Shown in pieces: positions 8,876-16,920 of a DNA stretch of 64,000 nt (the first letter of the stretch is position 1; every line of letters begins with the position of its first letter). Under the pieces are notes generated by a model that searched no databases, was not told where the DNA came from, and worked only from the letters and a program-made list of their open reading frames with translations. The DNA is from Terribacillus halophilus (GTDB taxonomy: Bacteria; Bacillota; Bacilli; Bacillales; Amphibacillaceae). The position numbers and the translations under genes were made by a program. Where the stretch lies: positions 310,001-374,000 of the forward strand of contig NZ_FMZB01000003.1 of the NCBI RefSeq assembly GCF_900101385.1, given 5' to 3'.

Positions 8876-8888
8876 CATAGTAACAGAA

Positions 8889-9291
8889 ACGAAAAGCGAA
8901 AGAAACCGCTTAGAAACGGAGAGGTAAGCAAGAAAGCCCGAAGTGGGTGCCCTACCCCATGCAGGGATTTATTGCTTACAGCGCAGTTTCTGGTTTCTGT
9001 AGCTGGACACCAACAAAAAGCGAAAGAAACCGCTTAGAAACGGAGAGGTAAGCAAGAAAGCCCGGAGTGGGTGCCCTACCCCATGCAGGGATTTATTGCT
9101 TACAGCGCAGTTTCTGGTTTCTGTAGCTGGACATCAACGAAAAGCGAAAGAAACCGCTTAGAAACGGAGAGGTAAGCAAGAAAGCCCGAAGTGGGTGCCC
9201 TACCCCATGCAGGGATTTATTGCTTACAGCGCAGTTTCTGGTTTCTGTAGCTGGACATCAACGAAAAGCGAAAGAAACCGCTTAGAAACGG
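8889..9291 (+). repeat. Tandem repeat array, 124-bp unit, 3 full copies plus a partial fourth
   Basis: Copies start at 8892, 9016, 9140 and 9264, an exact 124-bp period. The last stops after 28 bases. The three full copies differ at only three positions (9010, 9015, 9065 in local coordinates). The period is not a multiple of three and I see no conserved reading frame, so it is not coding. Each unit holds nested inverted repeats able to fold into a branched hairpin (see findings). The array fills most of the gap between divergent ylbN and tmcAL and ends about 40 bases before the tmcAL ribosome site. I do not recognise it as a known riboswitch or named repeat family. Confidence 0.95.
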
Positions 9292-9345
9292 GGCAGTAAT
9301 CAATAAAAACCAAGAAACACTTCAAAAAAAGAAAGGAGTCTAATT

Positions 9346-10533
9346 ATGAATGCATGCGGCCTCATCGTTGAATACAACCCCCTACATAACGGTCATGTTT
9401 ATCATATACAACAGGCGCAAAAATTAACCGGCAGTGATTGCATGATTGCGGTAATGAGCGGGAATTTTACACAACGCGGTGAACCTGCCATTTTGGATAA
9501 GTTCAGCCGGACAAGGGCGGCCCTTTCTGCCGGAATCGATTTGGTCATTGAATTGCCTTTCCTTTACGCTGTGCAGCATGCCGACTTGTTTGCCAAAGGA
9601 GCTGTTTCCATTTTGCATGCACTTCAAGCCGAGCATCTGGTATTCGGTTCTGAGGATGGATCGATTGAAGCATTTCGTCAGGCATTGGCAGGACAGCAGG
9701 CAAATCAGACGGCATTTGAGTTGGTTCTGAAACAGCAGCTGGAGCATGGCCTATCTTATCCTGAAGCAAACCGAGCAGCATATGAGGCTGTCGGCATCGA
9801 TTCCTCCCTTAATCTCGGCAGTCCGAATAATATATTGGGTTTCGCATATATGAAGGCAGCTGAAAAGTTAGGCACTCCATTGCAAGTACATACAATCCGC
9901 CGTATCGAAGCAGGCTATCATGAACAGGCGATTTCCGGTCCGATTGCAAGTGCCACATCAATCCGTACCGCTTGGCTTGACAACAAAAGACAAACTGTCA
10001 AACAAGCTGTACCAGGAAGCACTTATGAATTATTGGATGATGAGAATCTTCATAGCTGGGAAGCTTATTTCCCGCTCCTTCGCTACCTCATCCTCACTCG
10101 TCCTGCAGAAATGCTGCGCCAGATTCAGGGGATGGATGAAGGATTGGAATATCGATTCAAGAAATATATTAATCAGTCATTGAACTTCAAGCAATTTCTT
10201 TCGCTGATCAAAACAAAACGATATACTTGGACAAGACTGCAGCGAGTGTGCGTCCATCTGCTTACCAATACCCAAAAACAATTTGTCAGCGAAAATCTCA
10301 AAGAACCATCATGCCCTTATATCCGTGTCCTAGGCATGACTAAAAAGGGGCAGGCATTCCTAGCATCCAGAAAAAAACGGCTTGATGCGCCGCTGCACAC
10401 ACAATTAAAAGATGGTATGCATCCTGTGGCTGATTTGGAGCTGCAAGCAGCAGATGCGTATTATAGTATATTACCGCCCGAAGTTGCAACTCAATCACGC
10501 AGGCAGGAAATTGCCCCGCCCATCTTCTTATAA
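9346..10533 (+). CDS. tmcAL: tRNA(Met) cytidine acetate ligase TmcAL (YlbM)
   Basis: Forms N4-acetylcytidine at the wobble position of elongator tRNA-Met using acetate and ATP. 395 aa. The N-terminal nucleotidyltransferase-like fold has GLIVEYNPLHNGHVYHI (HNGH motif) and MSGNFTQRGEPAILDKF near residue 40. SLNLGSPNNILGFAYMKA lies near 150. ATG at 9346 with AAAGGAG seven bases before. Its leader contains the 124-bp repeats, which is unusual for this gene. Confidence 0.95.
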   Translation: MNACGLIVEYNPLHNGHVYHIQQAQKLTGSDCMIAVMSGNFTQRGEPAILDKFSRTRAALSAGIDLVIELPFLYAVQHADLFAKGAVSILHALQAEHLVFGSEDGSIEAFRQALAGQQANQTAFELVLKQQLEHGLSYPEANRAAYEAVGIDSSLNLGSPNNILGFAYMKAAEKLGTPLQVHTIRRIEAGYHEQAISGPIASATSIRTAWLDNKRQTVKQAVPGSTYELLDDENLHSWEAYFPLLRYLILTRPAEMLRQIQGMDEGLEYRFKKYINQSLNFKQFLSLIKTKRYTWTRLQRVCVHLLTNTQKQFVSENLKEPSCPYIRVLGMTKKGQAFLASRKKRLDAPLHTQLKDGMHPVADLELQAADAYYSILPPEVATQSRRQEIAPPIFL

Positions 10534-10534
10534 C

Positions 10535-10566
10535 AAAAGGATGCATCGCTGTGATGCATCCTTTTC
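10535..10566. terminator. Bidirectional terminator tmcAL/ylbL
   Basis: AAAAGGATGCATC-gctgt-GATGCATCCTTTT hairpin between the convergent genes. Confidence 0.9.
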
Positions 10567-10567
10567 T

Positions 10568-11590
10568 TTATTTGGCAGGCATTTGTTCTAAGTAATTTTT
10601 CGCATCTTCAAATGTATCGACCGGTATGATTTTCATATCCGTCCCGATGTCTTCTGCAGTTTGTTTCGCTACTTCATAATTGGAATCCGCAGCACCCTGT
10701 TCATTTGGAGCAAAGAAGATATCACAGCCTTCTTTATCAGCTGCTACAACCTTTTTGTCGATTCCGCCGATGCGCCCGACATTTCCTTCATAATCTACTT
10801 CCCCTGTTCCGCAGATCTGATAGCCCTTCGTCAGATCTTCCGCTTCCAGTTGATCATAGATTTCCAAACTGAACATCAGTCCGGCACTAGGTCCGCCGAT
10901 TTGACCGCTTGAGAAAGTCACTTTCGGATCTTCGCTGACATCCCGATCGGTAACGAGTGTTATACCAATGCCAGGGATTTGGGTATCAGGAAGTGCTTGG
11001 AGCTTCAATTTTTTCTCCAGCTGTTCATCGTCTCGCTCTATTTGCAAGGTAATGGTATCGCCTATTTTTTTTGAAGTGACATAGTCAGTCAAATCAGTCG
11101 CTTCTTTCACTTCCTGCTCATCCACAGCTGTGATAAGGTCGCCCTGTTTCAGCTGACCGTCCGCGGGCAAGTCTTTTACAACAGATACAACGTATACGCC
11201 TTTATAATCGATTTGCAAGTCCGCACCAGCCGCCTCATAGGCAACGACTGTGGATGCTTCCTGGGAACTTTCCATTTGCATCAGCTGTGCTTGTGTATAT
11301 TCCTCTTCGGAAATACCCTCCGGTATAACATCTTCCAATTTTTCGATTTGGTGATACGGCAGTATTTTAGCCATTACATATTGGAATGGGGTCGCCTGGC
11401 CGCCCCGAACGGTGACAAGATGCATATCACCTTCACTCTTTTCGCTGCCATCCACGGATACGATCGGATCCAGAGCATCTGCTGCGCCCGGCTTGTATAC
11501 ATAATAAGGCATTCTGTAAACACCGGAGAAACAAAAGACGATGAGCAGCAGCAGAATGACGAACAGGATATAACGTTTGTTCTGTTTCAT
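10568..11590 (-). CDS. ylbL: Membrane-anchored PDZ-Lon protease YlbL (SepM-like)
   Basis: 340 aa. One N-terminal membrane helix (residues 8-26), an extracellular region with a PDZ domain (about 125-200), and a C-terminal Lon-type Ser-Lys protease domain. Catalytic Ser235 sits in GGPSAGLMF and Lys280 in GGIDKKVVAADKEG. Relatives are SepM of streptococci and B. subtilis YlbL, which acts with CtpA in DNA-damage checkpoint recovery by degrading YneA. Convergent with tmcAL. Confidence 0.92.
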   Translation of the reverse strand: MKQNKRYILFVILLLLIVFCFSGVYRMPYYVYKPGAADALDPIVSVDGSEKSEGDMHLVTVRGGQATPFQYVMAKILPYHQIEKLEDVIPEGISEEEYTQAQLMQMESSQEASTVVAYEAAGADLQIDYKGVYVVSVVKDLPADGQLKQGDLITAVDEQEVKEATDLTDYVTSKKIGDTITLQIERDDEQLEKKLKLQALPDTQIPGIGITLVTDRDVSEDPKVTFSSGQIGGPSAGLMFSLEIYDQLEAEDLTKGYQICGTGEVDYEGNVGRIGGIDKKVVAADKEGCDIFFAPNEQGAADSNYEVAKQTAEDIGTDMKIIPVDTFEDAKNYLEQMPAK

Positions 11591-11641
11591 CTGATTAGTT
11601 CCCCTTCTGTGCCCGCTATCTTCACTTATTCAGAAGAAGAA

Positions 11642-11671
11642 GCATATTTCCCTATTGAGCACGCGTATAGT
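11642..11671 (+). promoter_or_regulatory. Candidate sigma-E promoter of ylbJ
   Basis: GCATATT (11642-11648) fits the sigma-E -35 pattern KMATATT. After 15 bases, CGTATAGT (11664-11671) matches 5 of 8 bases of CATACAMT. The B. subtilis orthologue is a sigma-E gene. Confidence 0.45.
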
Positions 11672-11756
11672 TAAGATAGCCTGTACAAATCGGCTGTATT
11701 TAAGTGTACTACTTCAAATTCAAGAAGTACAGTTGTCACAAATCGGAGGGATAGTT

Positions 11757-12953
11757 GTGCAAAAAATGAAGTCGGTTCTGCTGGCTGGGTCTGCATTATT
11801 GTTAGCGGTCAGTCTTATCCTTTATCCTGACCCATCATTGCAAGCCAGCATTCGTGGATTGAATATGTGGTGGGAAGTCGTCTTTCCATCCCTCCTGCCT
11901 TTTTTCATAACTGCAGAACTACTGATTGCTTTTGGCATGGTTCGTTTCATTGGTGTTTTTTGCGAACCGATCATGCGGCCATTATTCAATGTCCCTGGCG
12001 TCGGCAGTTTTGTGCTGGCAATGGGCATGGCAAGCGGGTATCCGTCGGGTGCGAAACTGACAAGCCGCCTGCGACAGGAAAAACAACTTACGAAAGTCGA
12101 AGCTGAGCGTCTTGTTTCATTTACAAATGCCAGCAATCCCCTTTTCATCGTCGGTGTCATTGCCGTGAGTTTTTTCGGAGATGCAGAGCTTGGCATCCTA
12201 CTTGCCATCGCGCATTACGGTGGGAATATCCTAGTAGGGATTTGCATGCGTTTCTACGGCCGCTCAGAATCACGCTCTGTTTACGTCAGGGAAAAAGGGT
12301 TGGTTAACAGAGCGTTTCGGGAGCTGCATGAAACACGGATGGCTGATAAAAGGCCATTTGGCAAAATCTTTGGGGATGCCGTCGTCAATTCCATCCAAAC
12401 CCTCTTGATGATCGGCGGATTCATAATTATGTTCTCTGTTTTCAATAAGCTTTTATTCATTTTAGGAATCACGGAATCACTGGCCAATGGCCTACGGATA
12501 GTGACGGCTGTCTTCGGGGTTCCGGCTGACTTGGTCGTTCCGATGTTTTCCGGCCTATTCGAAATCACGATGGGCGGACAGATGATCGCTCACGCAGCTG
12601 GATCAGACTTCTTTTTCCCAATTGTCGTTGTCAGCTTCATTCTTGCTTTTAACGGTTTTTCTGTGCAAGCGCAAGTGGCAAGCATCCTTGCGGAAACGGA
12701 TATCAGATTCGCCCCCTATTTTTTTGCACGTTTGCTGCATGGTTTCATCGCTGCAGGATTGGCGGCTATCTTATTCGAACCGCTTTACGCCAAACATCAA
12801 GAAACAAGTCTATTCACCTTCTTACAGGAAAAAACAGCTCCTGATACATCTACGGAGCTGCTTGGTGCACTAGCATCATTCGGACCTGTTTTCACCATCA
12901 TCATGCTCGCTGTCGCAACACTGATCCTGATGAAACGGCGGATGATGGGTTAA
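11757..12953 (+). CDS. ylbJ: Sporulation integral membrane protein YlbJ
   Basis: 398 aa polytopic protein with about eight to nine hydrophobic helices and the nucleoside-recognition (Gate)-like motifs GMASGYPSGAKLTSRLRQE and SFTNASNPLFIVG in the first half. In B. subtilis it is needed for spore cortex formation and heat resistance. I chose GTG 11757 because GGAGGG precedes it by seven bases. The open frame continues upstream to 11655 without a ribosome site. The B. subtilis neighbour ylbK is absent between ylbJ and ylbL. Confidence 0.88.
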   Translation: MQKMKSVLLAGSALLLAVSLILYPDPSLQASIRGLNMWWEVVFPSLLPFFITAELLIAFGMVRFIGVFCEPIMRPLFNVPGVGSFVLAMGMASGYPSGAKLTSRLRQEKQLTKVEAERLVSFTNASNPLFIVGVIAVSFFGDAELGILLAIAHYGGNILVGICMRFYGRSESRSVYVREKGLVNRAFRELHETRMADKRPFGKIFGDAVVNSIQTLLMIGGFIIMFSVFNKLLFILGITESLANGLRIVTAVFGVPADLVVPMFSGLFEITMGGQMIAHAAGSDFFFPIVVVSFILAFNGFSVQAQVASILAETDIRFAPYFFARLLHGFIAAGLAAILFEPLYAKHQETSLFTFLQEKTAPDTSTELLGALASFGPVFTIIMLAVATLILMKRRMMG

Positions 12954-13423
12954 TATTTTTGCTTGATGGCTTCCTGTACAGGAGGCGGCACTAGCTTACT
13001 GATATCCGCCCCAAAGCTTGCCGCTTCCTTGACAATGCTTGAACTCAGGAAACTATAAGCAGAATCAGCCGTGATGAAGAGCGTCTCCAAGCCGGGTTCC
13101 AAGTGACGATTGATTCCGCTGATCTGCATCTCATTTTCAAAATCGCTCACAGCACGCAATCCGCGGATCAGAACTTTGGCATCATGTTTCCTGGCAAAAT
13201 CGACGGTCAAACCCTCGGCCTTGGCAACAGATACATTCGGTAAATGTTTAACGGACTGTCTCAAAAGCTCAATTCGCTCCTCTTCATCAAAGAGCGGCTT
13301 CTTTTTGCTGTTGACTGCCACGGCAACAATCACTTTATCAAATATCACTGCCGCCCGCTGAATAATATCGACATGTCCATTTGTTACTGGATCAAAGGAT
13401 CCCGGATACATTGCTATCGTCAT
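12950..13423 (-). CDS. coaD: Phosphopantetheine adenylyltransferase
   Basis: Adenylylates 4'-phosphopantetheine to dephospho-CoA, the penultimate step of CoA synthesis. 157 aa. MYPGSFDPVTNGHVDII contains the T/HxGH nucleotidyltransferase motif, and YSFLSSSIVKEAA the ISSTxxR-like motif. Its ATG overlaps the rsmD stop by four bases. The ylbJ stop overlaps its own stop from the other strand. Confidence 0.97.
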   Translation of the reverse strand: MTIAMYPGSFDPVTNGHVDIIQRAAVIFDKVIVAVAVNSKKKPLFDEEERIELLRQSVKHLPNVSVAKAEGLTVDFARKHDAKVLIRGLRAVSDFENEMQISGINRHLEPGLETLFITADSAYSFLSSSIVKEAASFGADISKLVPPPVQEAIKQKY

Positions 13424-13989
13424 TGTCCATCCTCCTGCACAAGTTGATAAATCGTGATGGCGGTAGTATTCCCATATACGTCACGTTTCACCGCTTTAAG
13501 GCCTGCAATGAACTCGGGCAGCTCCTTTTTGGCATCGTGTTCACAAACAATGCGTCCTTGTGCTTTTAGTATGTCAGCTGCGCTGATTTGCTCGAGCAAC
13601 CCTTCATAGGACATCTTCTCATACGGTGGATCCAGAAAAATGAGATCAAACTGCTTTTCCCGTTTCGCGACTGCCTTCAGTGCGCGCAGTGCATCATTCC
13701 GATAAACTTCGGCATCATCTGTCAACCGCAAGGTGGTCAAATTATGTTTGATCGTCTCGACAGCTTTGCCTTGCTTGTCCACAAAGATACAGTGCGTCAT
13801 TCCCCTGCTCAAAGCCTCGATACCCAGCCCCCCGCTTCCGGCAAATAAATCAAGGCACTCTCCTCCGTCAAAAAAAGGTCCCAACACGGAGAAAAGGCTT
13901 TCCTTTATTTTATCCGTAGTCGGTCTGGTAAGCTGGTTCGGTACAGCCTTCAACGCCCTTCCTTTATGCTCTCCTGCAATTACTCGCAT
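13420..13989 (-). CDS. rsmD: 16S rRNA m2G966 methyltransferase RsmD
   Basis: SAM-dependent methylation of G966 in 16S rRNA. Motifs: RVIAGEHKGRAL at the N-terminus, LDLFAGSGGLGIEALSRG (SAM loop, near 47-65), and FLDPPYEK (catalytic DPPY, near 127). The ATG at 13989 (189 aa) lies nine bases after AAGGAG. An in-frame upstream ATG at 14007 overlaps that ribosome site and is unlikely. Operon with coaD. Confidence 0.95.
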   Translation of the reverse strand: MRVIAGEHKGRALKAVPNQLTRPTTDKIKESLFSVLGPFFDGGECLDLFAGSGGLGIEALSRGMTHCIFVDKQGKAVETIKHNLTTLRLTDDAEVYRNDALRALKAVAKREKQFDLIFLDPPYEKMSYEGLLEQISAADILKAQGRIVCEHDAKKELPEFIAGLKAVKRDVYGNTTAITIYQLVQEDGQ

Positions 13990-14172
13990 TTCATTACACT
14001 CCTTCAAAAAACGATGTATATTCCTTACAGAACCGGTCCATACTGTACTATTGAAGCGGCTATCACGCTAATAGCTGCTTCATGAACACGGAGAAGACTT
14101 ACGTTTCCCCATAAGCTCTTCCTCCGGTTTCTCCTCTCCCTTTGCCTGTTGTTTTCACTGGAAACAAAAGGC

Positions 14173-14204
14173 GCCTGCAGGGCTTTTTTCCTGCAGGCTT
14201 TTTT
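14173..14204. terminator. Terminator after ylbG
   Basis: GCCTGCAGG-gcttttttc-CTGCAGGC hairpin with T-runs on both sides. Confidence 0.8.
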
Positions 14205-14482
14205 TATATCCCGATCTTATAATCGTATTCTTTCGCTTTATCCTGTTTTGCATTCTCGAAATCGGTACGAACGAAGGGACGGTAGCTCAAAGCTGTCCTG
14301 GAAACGAACGGCAGTCTTTGCAATGCTGCTTCCTTCTCTTCGGCTTCCTCCATATTCACATAAATCATTGCATACTTCTGCTTCTTGGATACGAAAACCA
14401 GATGTCCGTGTCGCTTCAGCTGCTTGATATTTTTCATATGCTGGAACCATACGACGATTCCCTGCCGTTTTGTCAACATAAA
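14204..14482 (-). CDS. ylbG: DUF2129 protein YlbG
   Basis: 92 aa cytosolic protein of the UPF0298/DUF2129 family, function unknown. The N-terminus LTKRQGIVVWFQHMK and the central YAMIYVNMEEA are typical. ATG at 14482 with GAGGAA upstream. The open frame extends further upstream but overlaps ylbF and has no ribosome site. It follows ylbF as in B. subtilis. Confidence 0.88.
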   Translation of the reverse strand, partial: FMLTKRQGIVVWFQHMKNIKQLKRHGHLVFVSKKQKYAMIYVNMEEAEEKEAALQRLPFVSRTALSYRPFVRTDFENAKQDKAKEYDYKIGI

Positions 14483-14582
14483 TGATGTTCCTCGCTTTAC
14501 AGCTTTTTTCTTAGTGTAGCAAAGCCTAGCCCCTTGGAGCAACACAAAAAAACCGGCAAGCAAAAAGCTTACCGGAATTTTG

Positions 14583-15020
14583 TCAGGATGCGCACCCGCA
14601 GGCGCCGCCGCTTCCGCAGCCGCAGCCGGAGTCCTTCCAAGCTGCACCTGCCCGAGGTGCCTTAACATTCACGCTCACGGTTGCAGCGAGCTTGGCGCTG
14701 ATATCATCAAGCAGTTTTTGCAGATTCCGCTCTGCTATCTTAAAAGCCGCAACGTTGGCATCCATATCCATCTCACGCTTCTTGCTGCGGATTTCTTTCA
14801 TGATGAAGCTGTAATCAGGGTGGTATCTTCCGAATCGCTGCACTTCTTCATATTGTTCCTTTATGGCTGTGAATGCGTCGATTTTAGCTTTCGTCTCACT
14901 ATCCTGGTAGAGCTTGGCTTGCGCGGAGCTATATGCCGCCATAATGGCCGAATCGCGTATCATCAGACCCAATTGCTCAGATTTCTCCAGGAGTTCAACA
15001 AATTCCATAGTTGCAAACAT
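14583..15020 (-). CDS. ylbF: YlbF (RicF), Y-complex subunit with Cys-rich tail
   Basis: 145 aa helical protein. In B. subtilis RicF joins RicA (YmcA) and RicT (YaaT) in a [4Fe-4S]-binding complex that controls RNase Y processing, Spo0A phosphorylation, competence and biofilm. Residues 5-110 form the helical YlbF/YmcA domain. The C-terminus is Gly/Cys-rich (GCGCGSGGACGCAS), supplying four cysteines that could be cluster ligands. ATG at 15020 follows GGGGAGG. Confidence 0.93.
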   Translation of the reverse strand: MFATMEFVELLEKSEQLGLMIRDSAIMAAYSSAQAKLYQDSETKAKIDAFTAIKEQYEEVQRFGRYHPDYSFIMKEIRSKKREMDMDANVAAFKIAERNLQKLLDDISAKLAATVSVNVKAPRAGAAWKDSGCGCGSGGACGCAS

Positions 15021-15070
15021 AGAACCACCTCCCCTATTATCATACCAAATAATAGGGAAATGAAAAGTGT

Positions 15071-15307
15071 TTAATCCCGCATCGCTCGCGCCATCTGTAT
15101 CAGCATATTCACCATGCTCAGCTGCTCCCCGAACTGTCCGATACGCTGCGGAACCGTTTTGCCGTAAAAATAATTCGCCTGTTTCTCCAAATCAGCAAAT
15201 GCATTCGGATCACGCGCGAGTGTCCGGTACCATATCGGATGAAGCCTGACAAAACGGAGCAATTCTTCCCGATGCTGCAGCCTTTGATAAATTTCCTGCC
15301 GCATCAT
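15071..15307 (-). CDS. ylbE: YlbE-like protein
   Basis: 78 aa, matching the YlbE-like family pattern: FVRLHPIWYRTLARDP, a K-x-P near the middle, and a helical Met-rich C-terminus. Function unknown. GGGAGG precedes two consecutive ATGs at 15307. It lies between ylbD and ylbF in the order known from B. subtilis. Confidence 0.82.
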   Translation of the reverse strand: MMRQEIYQRLQHREELLRFVRLHPIWYRTLARDPNAFADLEKQANYFYGKTVPQRIGQFGEQLSMVNMLIQMARAMRD

Positions 15308-15318
15308 AAAACCTCCCT

Positions 15319-15720
15319 CTAGTCCCTATGGAAAAATGTAGGTGCTTTCTTCTTCGTTGGCAGCTGCTGTTTGACCCCTTGATATTGCCCTATCAATTGC
15401 TTGATATTCTCAAGCGCTCCATTCAATTGGTGGATATGTCCCTGCAGTTTCTGTAAATCAAATTGACTGGCCATGCCGACTACCTTATTGAACATCTCTT
15501 TTCCCATTTCCTGTGACTCTGATTCAGCCTGCTCCATTTGTTCCTTTTCTTTATATGTCTGCCAGCTTGGATCCTCCTCGCCTAACAATACCCACTTTTC
15601 ATAGTAAGGCTGCCATCCTGTCTGCTTTTGCCTGACTTCTTGAATCAGTTTTGGATGCTGTTGGACGAATTGTCTGAATGCCTGGATCGAAGGGTGTAAA
15701 TTCGTATCTGACATTACCAT
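15319..15720 (-). CDS. ylbD: YlbD-family spore coat protein
   Basis: 133 aa, mostly helical, Gln-rich and soluble. HPSIQAFRQFVQQHPKLIQEVR and GWQPYYEKWVLLGEEDPSW are the YlbD pattern. The B. subtilis homologue is a putative coat protein. Start is ATG 15720 or the in-frame ATG six bases later. Upstream of ylbE by 11 bases. Confidence 0.82.
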   Translation of the reverse strand: MVMSDTNLHPSIQAFRQFVQQHPKLIQEVRQKQTGWQPYYEKWVLLGEEDPSWQTYKEKEQMEQAESESQEMGKEMFNKVVGMASQFDLQKLQGHIHQLNGALENIKQLIGQYQGVKQQLPTKKKAPTFFHRD

Positions 15721-15784
15721 TCATCTCCTAACCACAATATAACCCTCTCTGACCACTATATGAAAACCTAGGGTTAATGACACA

Positions 15785-15819
15785 AATAACCGGGATTCCT
15801 TCACGGAAACCCGGTTATT
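15785..15819 (-). terminator. Hairpin over the ylbC stop codon
   Basis: AATAACCGGG and CCCGGTTATT pair around a 15-base loop. It includes the ylbC stop and has no strong T-run, so it may be a weak terminator or mRNA stabiliser. Confidence 0.45.
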
Positions 15820-16840
15820 GTAAGAGGAAGTTTTGTGTATAGTAATATCGATACACGCCCACTCCAAGTTCTTCATATGTTGCATCAAGCATCGTTTTGC
15901 GGTGACCTTCACTGTTCAGCCAGCCAATCATCGCTGCAGGGGCATCTGTATAGCCAGCGGCAATATTTTCCCCTGCACTTCGGAAGCTGACTTGACCATC
16001 TGTCAGCCGGTCGCCGAGTTCCTCACCACTTGGCGTCACATGAGAGAAATACTGCTGTTTTTGCATATCTTCACTATGACCGAGAGCAACGGAGGCAACT
16101 TGGTCATTCCATTCCAATGACGGAACATCGAAATGTGAACGCAAGACATTGGTTATGTCGATGATTTGCTGTTCCATTCCTTTTTGCACGTGCTGCCAGT
16201 CATCTTCGGAAAGCTGCGGCTGCTCAGGGAGCTGACCTGTATAAGTCACATCGTATGGTCGTTCCATAATCAATTGCGCATCAGTCAGTACCCGGACCGC
16301 CGTCAGTTCATCATCAAATGTATCAAAATAAAATTGGGCGAACAGTCCATCCCCAATTTGGGCAAGCGGCTGAATCTGTTGATCCTTCTCTTTCAGTTTG
16401 AATGTATACCGGTTGTTTTCAAAGCGAAAAGATACCTCTCCCTCCAGTGGGTAATCCTGTTCGACTTCTCCACGACTTTCGCCAATTTCCGCTTTGGCAA
16501 GCGATGCTTCCCCGACAGCAAAGGCAGTGATGATACGATCATCCTTCACACCATACTGGGCGTAGGCATCACCTTTATCATATATATACCAATCATATCC
16601 GTAAGAAGATTTGTCAATCCGGTCAGGTTCACCCTGATCCTTTTCCAATGTTTCAGGTTCTTGGTTGACCCACCGTTCTATGTCACCATTCGGTTTCTGA
16701 GCAGCCTCTGCTTTTTGCGTCTTCTCTGTCTCTTTTTGTTTTGCATCCTGGGCAGGACCAAGATAATCATCTTTGTTCCAAAAGAACAGTACCCCTGCTC
16801 CCGCTATGAGAAGCAATAACACGATCCGCAAACCTTTCAT
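15815..16840 (-). CDS. ylbC: CAP-domain protein YlbC
   Basis: 341 aa. One N-terminal membrane or signal helix (residues 4-21), a CAP-associated N-terminal domain (about 55-190), then a C-terminal CAP/SCP domain (about 210-338) with HSEDMQKQQYFSHVTPSG, GENIAAGY and GWLNSEGHR. Two His and two Glu typical of the CAP pocket are present. Likely exported and membrane-tethered. Biochemical role unknown. Confidence 0.88.
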   Translation of the reverse strand: MKGLRIVLLLLIAGAGVLFFWNKDDYLGPAQDAKQKETEKTQKAEAAQKPNGDIERWVNQEPETLEKDQGEPDRIDKSSYGYDWYIYDKGDAYAQYGVKDDRIITAFAVGEASLAKAEIGESRGEVEQDYPLEGEVSFRFENNRYTFKLKEKDQQIQPLAQIGDGLFAQFYFDTFDDELTAVRVLTDAQLIMERPYDVTYTGQLPEQPQLSEDDWQHVQKGMEQQIIDITNVLRSHFDVPSLEWNDQVASVALGHSEDMQKQQYFSHVTPSGEELGDRLTDGQVSFRSAGENIAAGYTDAPAAMIGWLNSEGHRKTMLDATYEELGVGVYRYYYTQNFLLQ

Positions 16841-16920
16841 GTATCCTGCCCCCTTTCCATATGTTGTTCTTATTATAATACAAAACCCAATTCAGAGATA
16901 GCCGACTTCTTCGACAAGCT

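Noticed and set aside
8889-9291. CRISPR array
   Set aside because: The units are contiguous copies of 124 bp without unique spacers, and no cas genes are nearby.
8889-9291. Known riboswitch (SAM, FMN, cobalamin, glycine, ykkC types)
   Set aside because: I compared remembered core motifs and none fits. A covariance-model search would be decisive.
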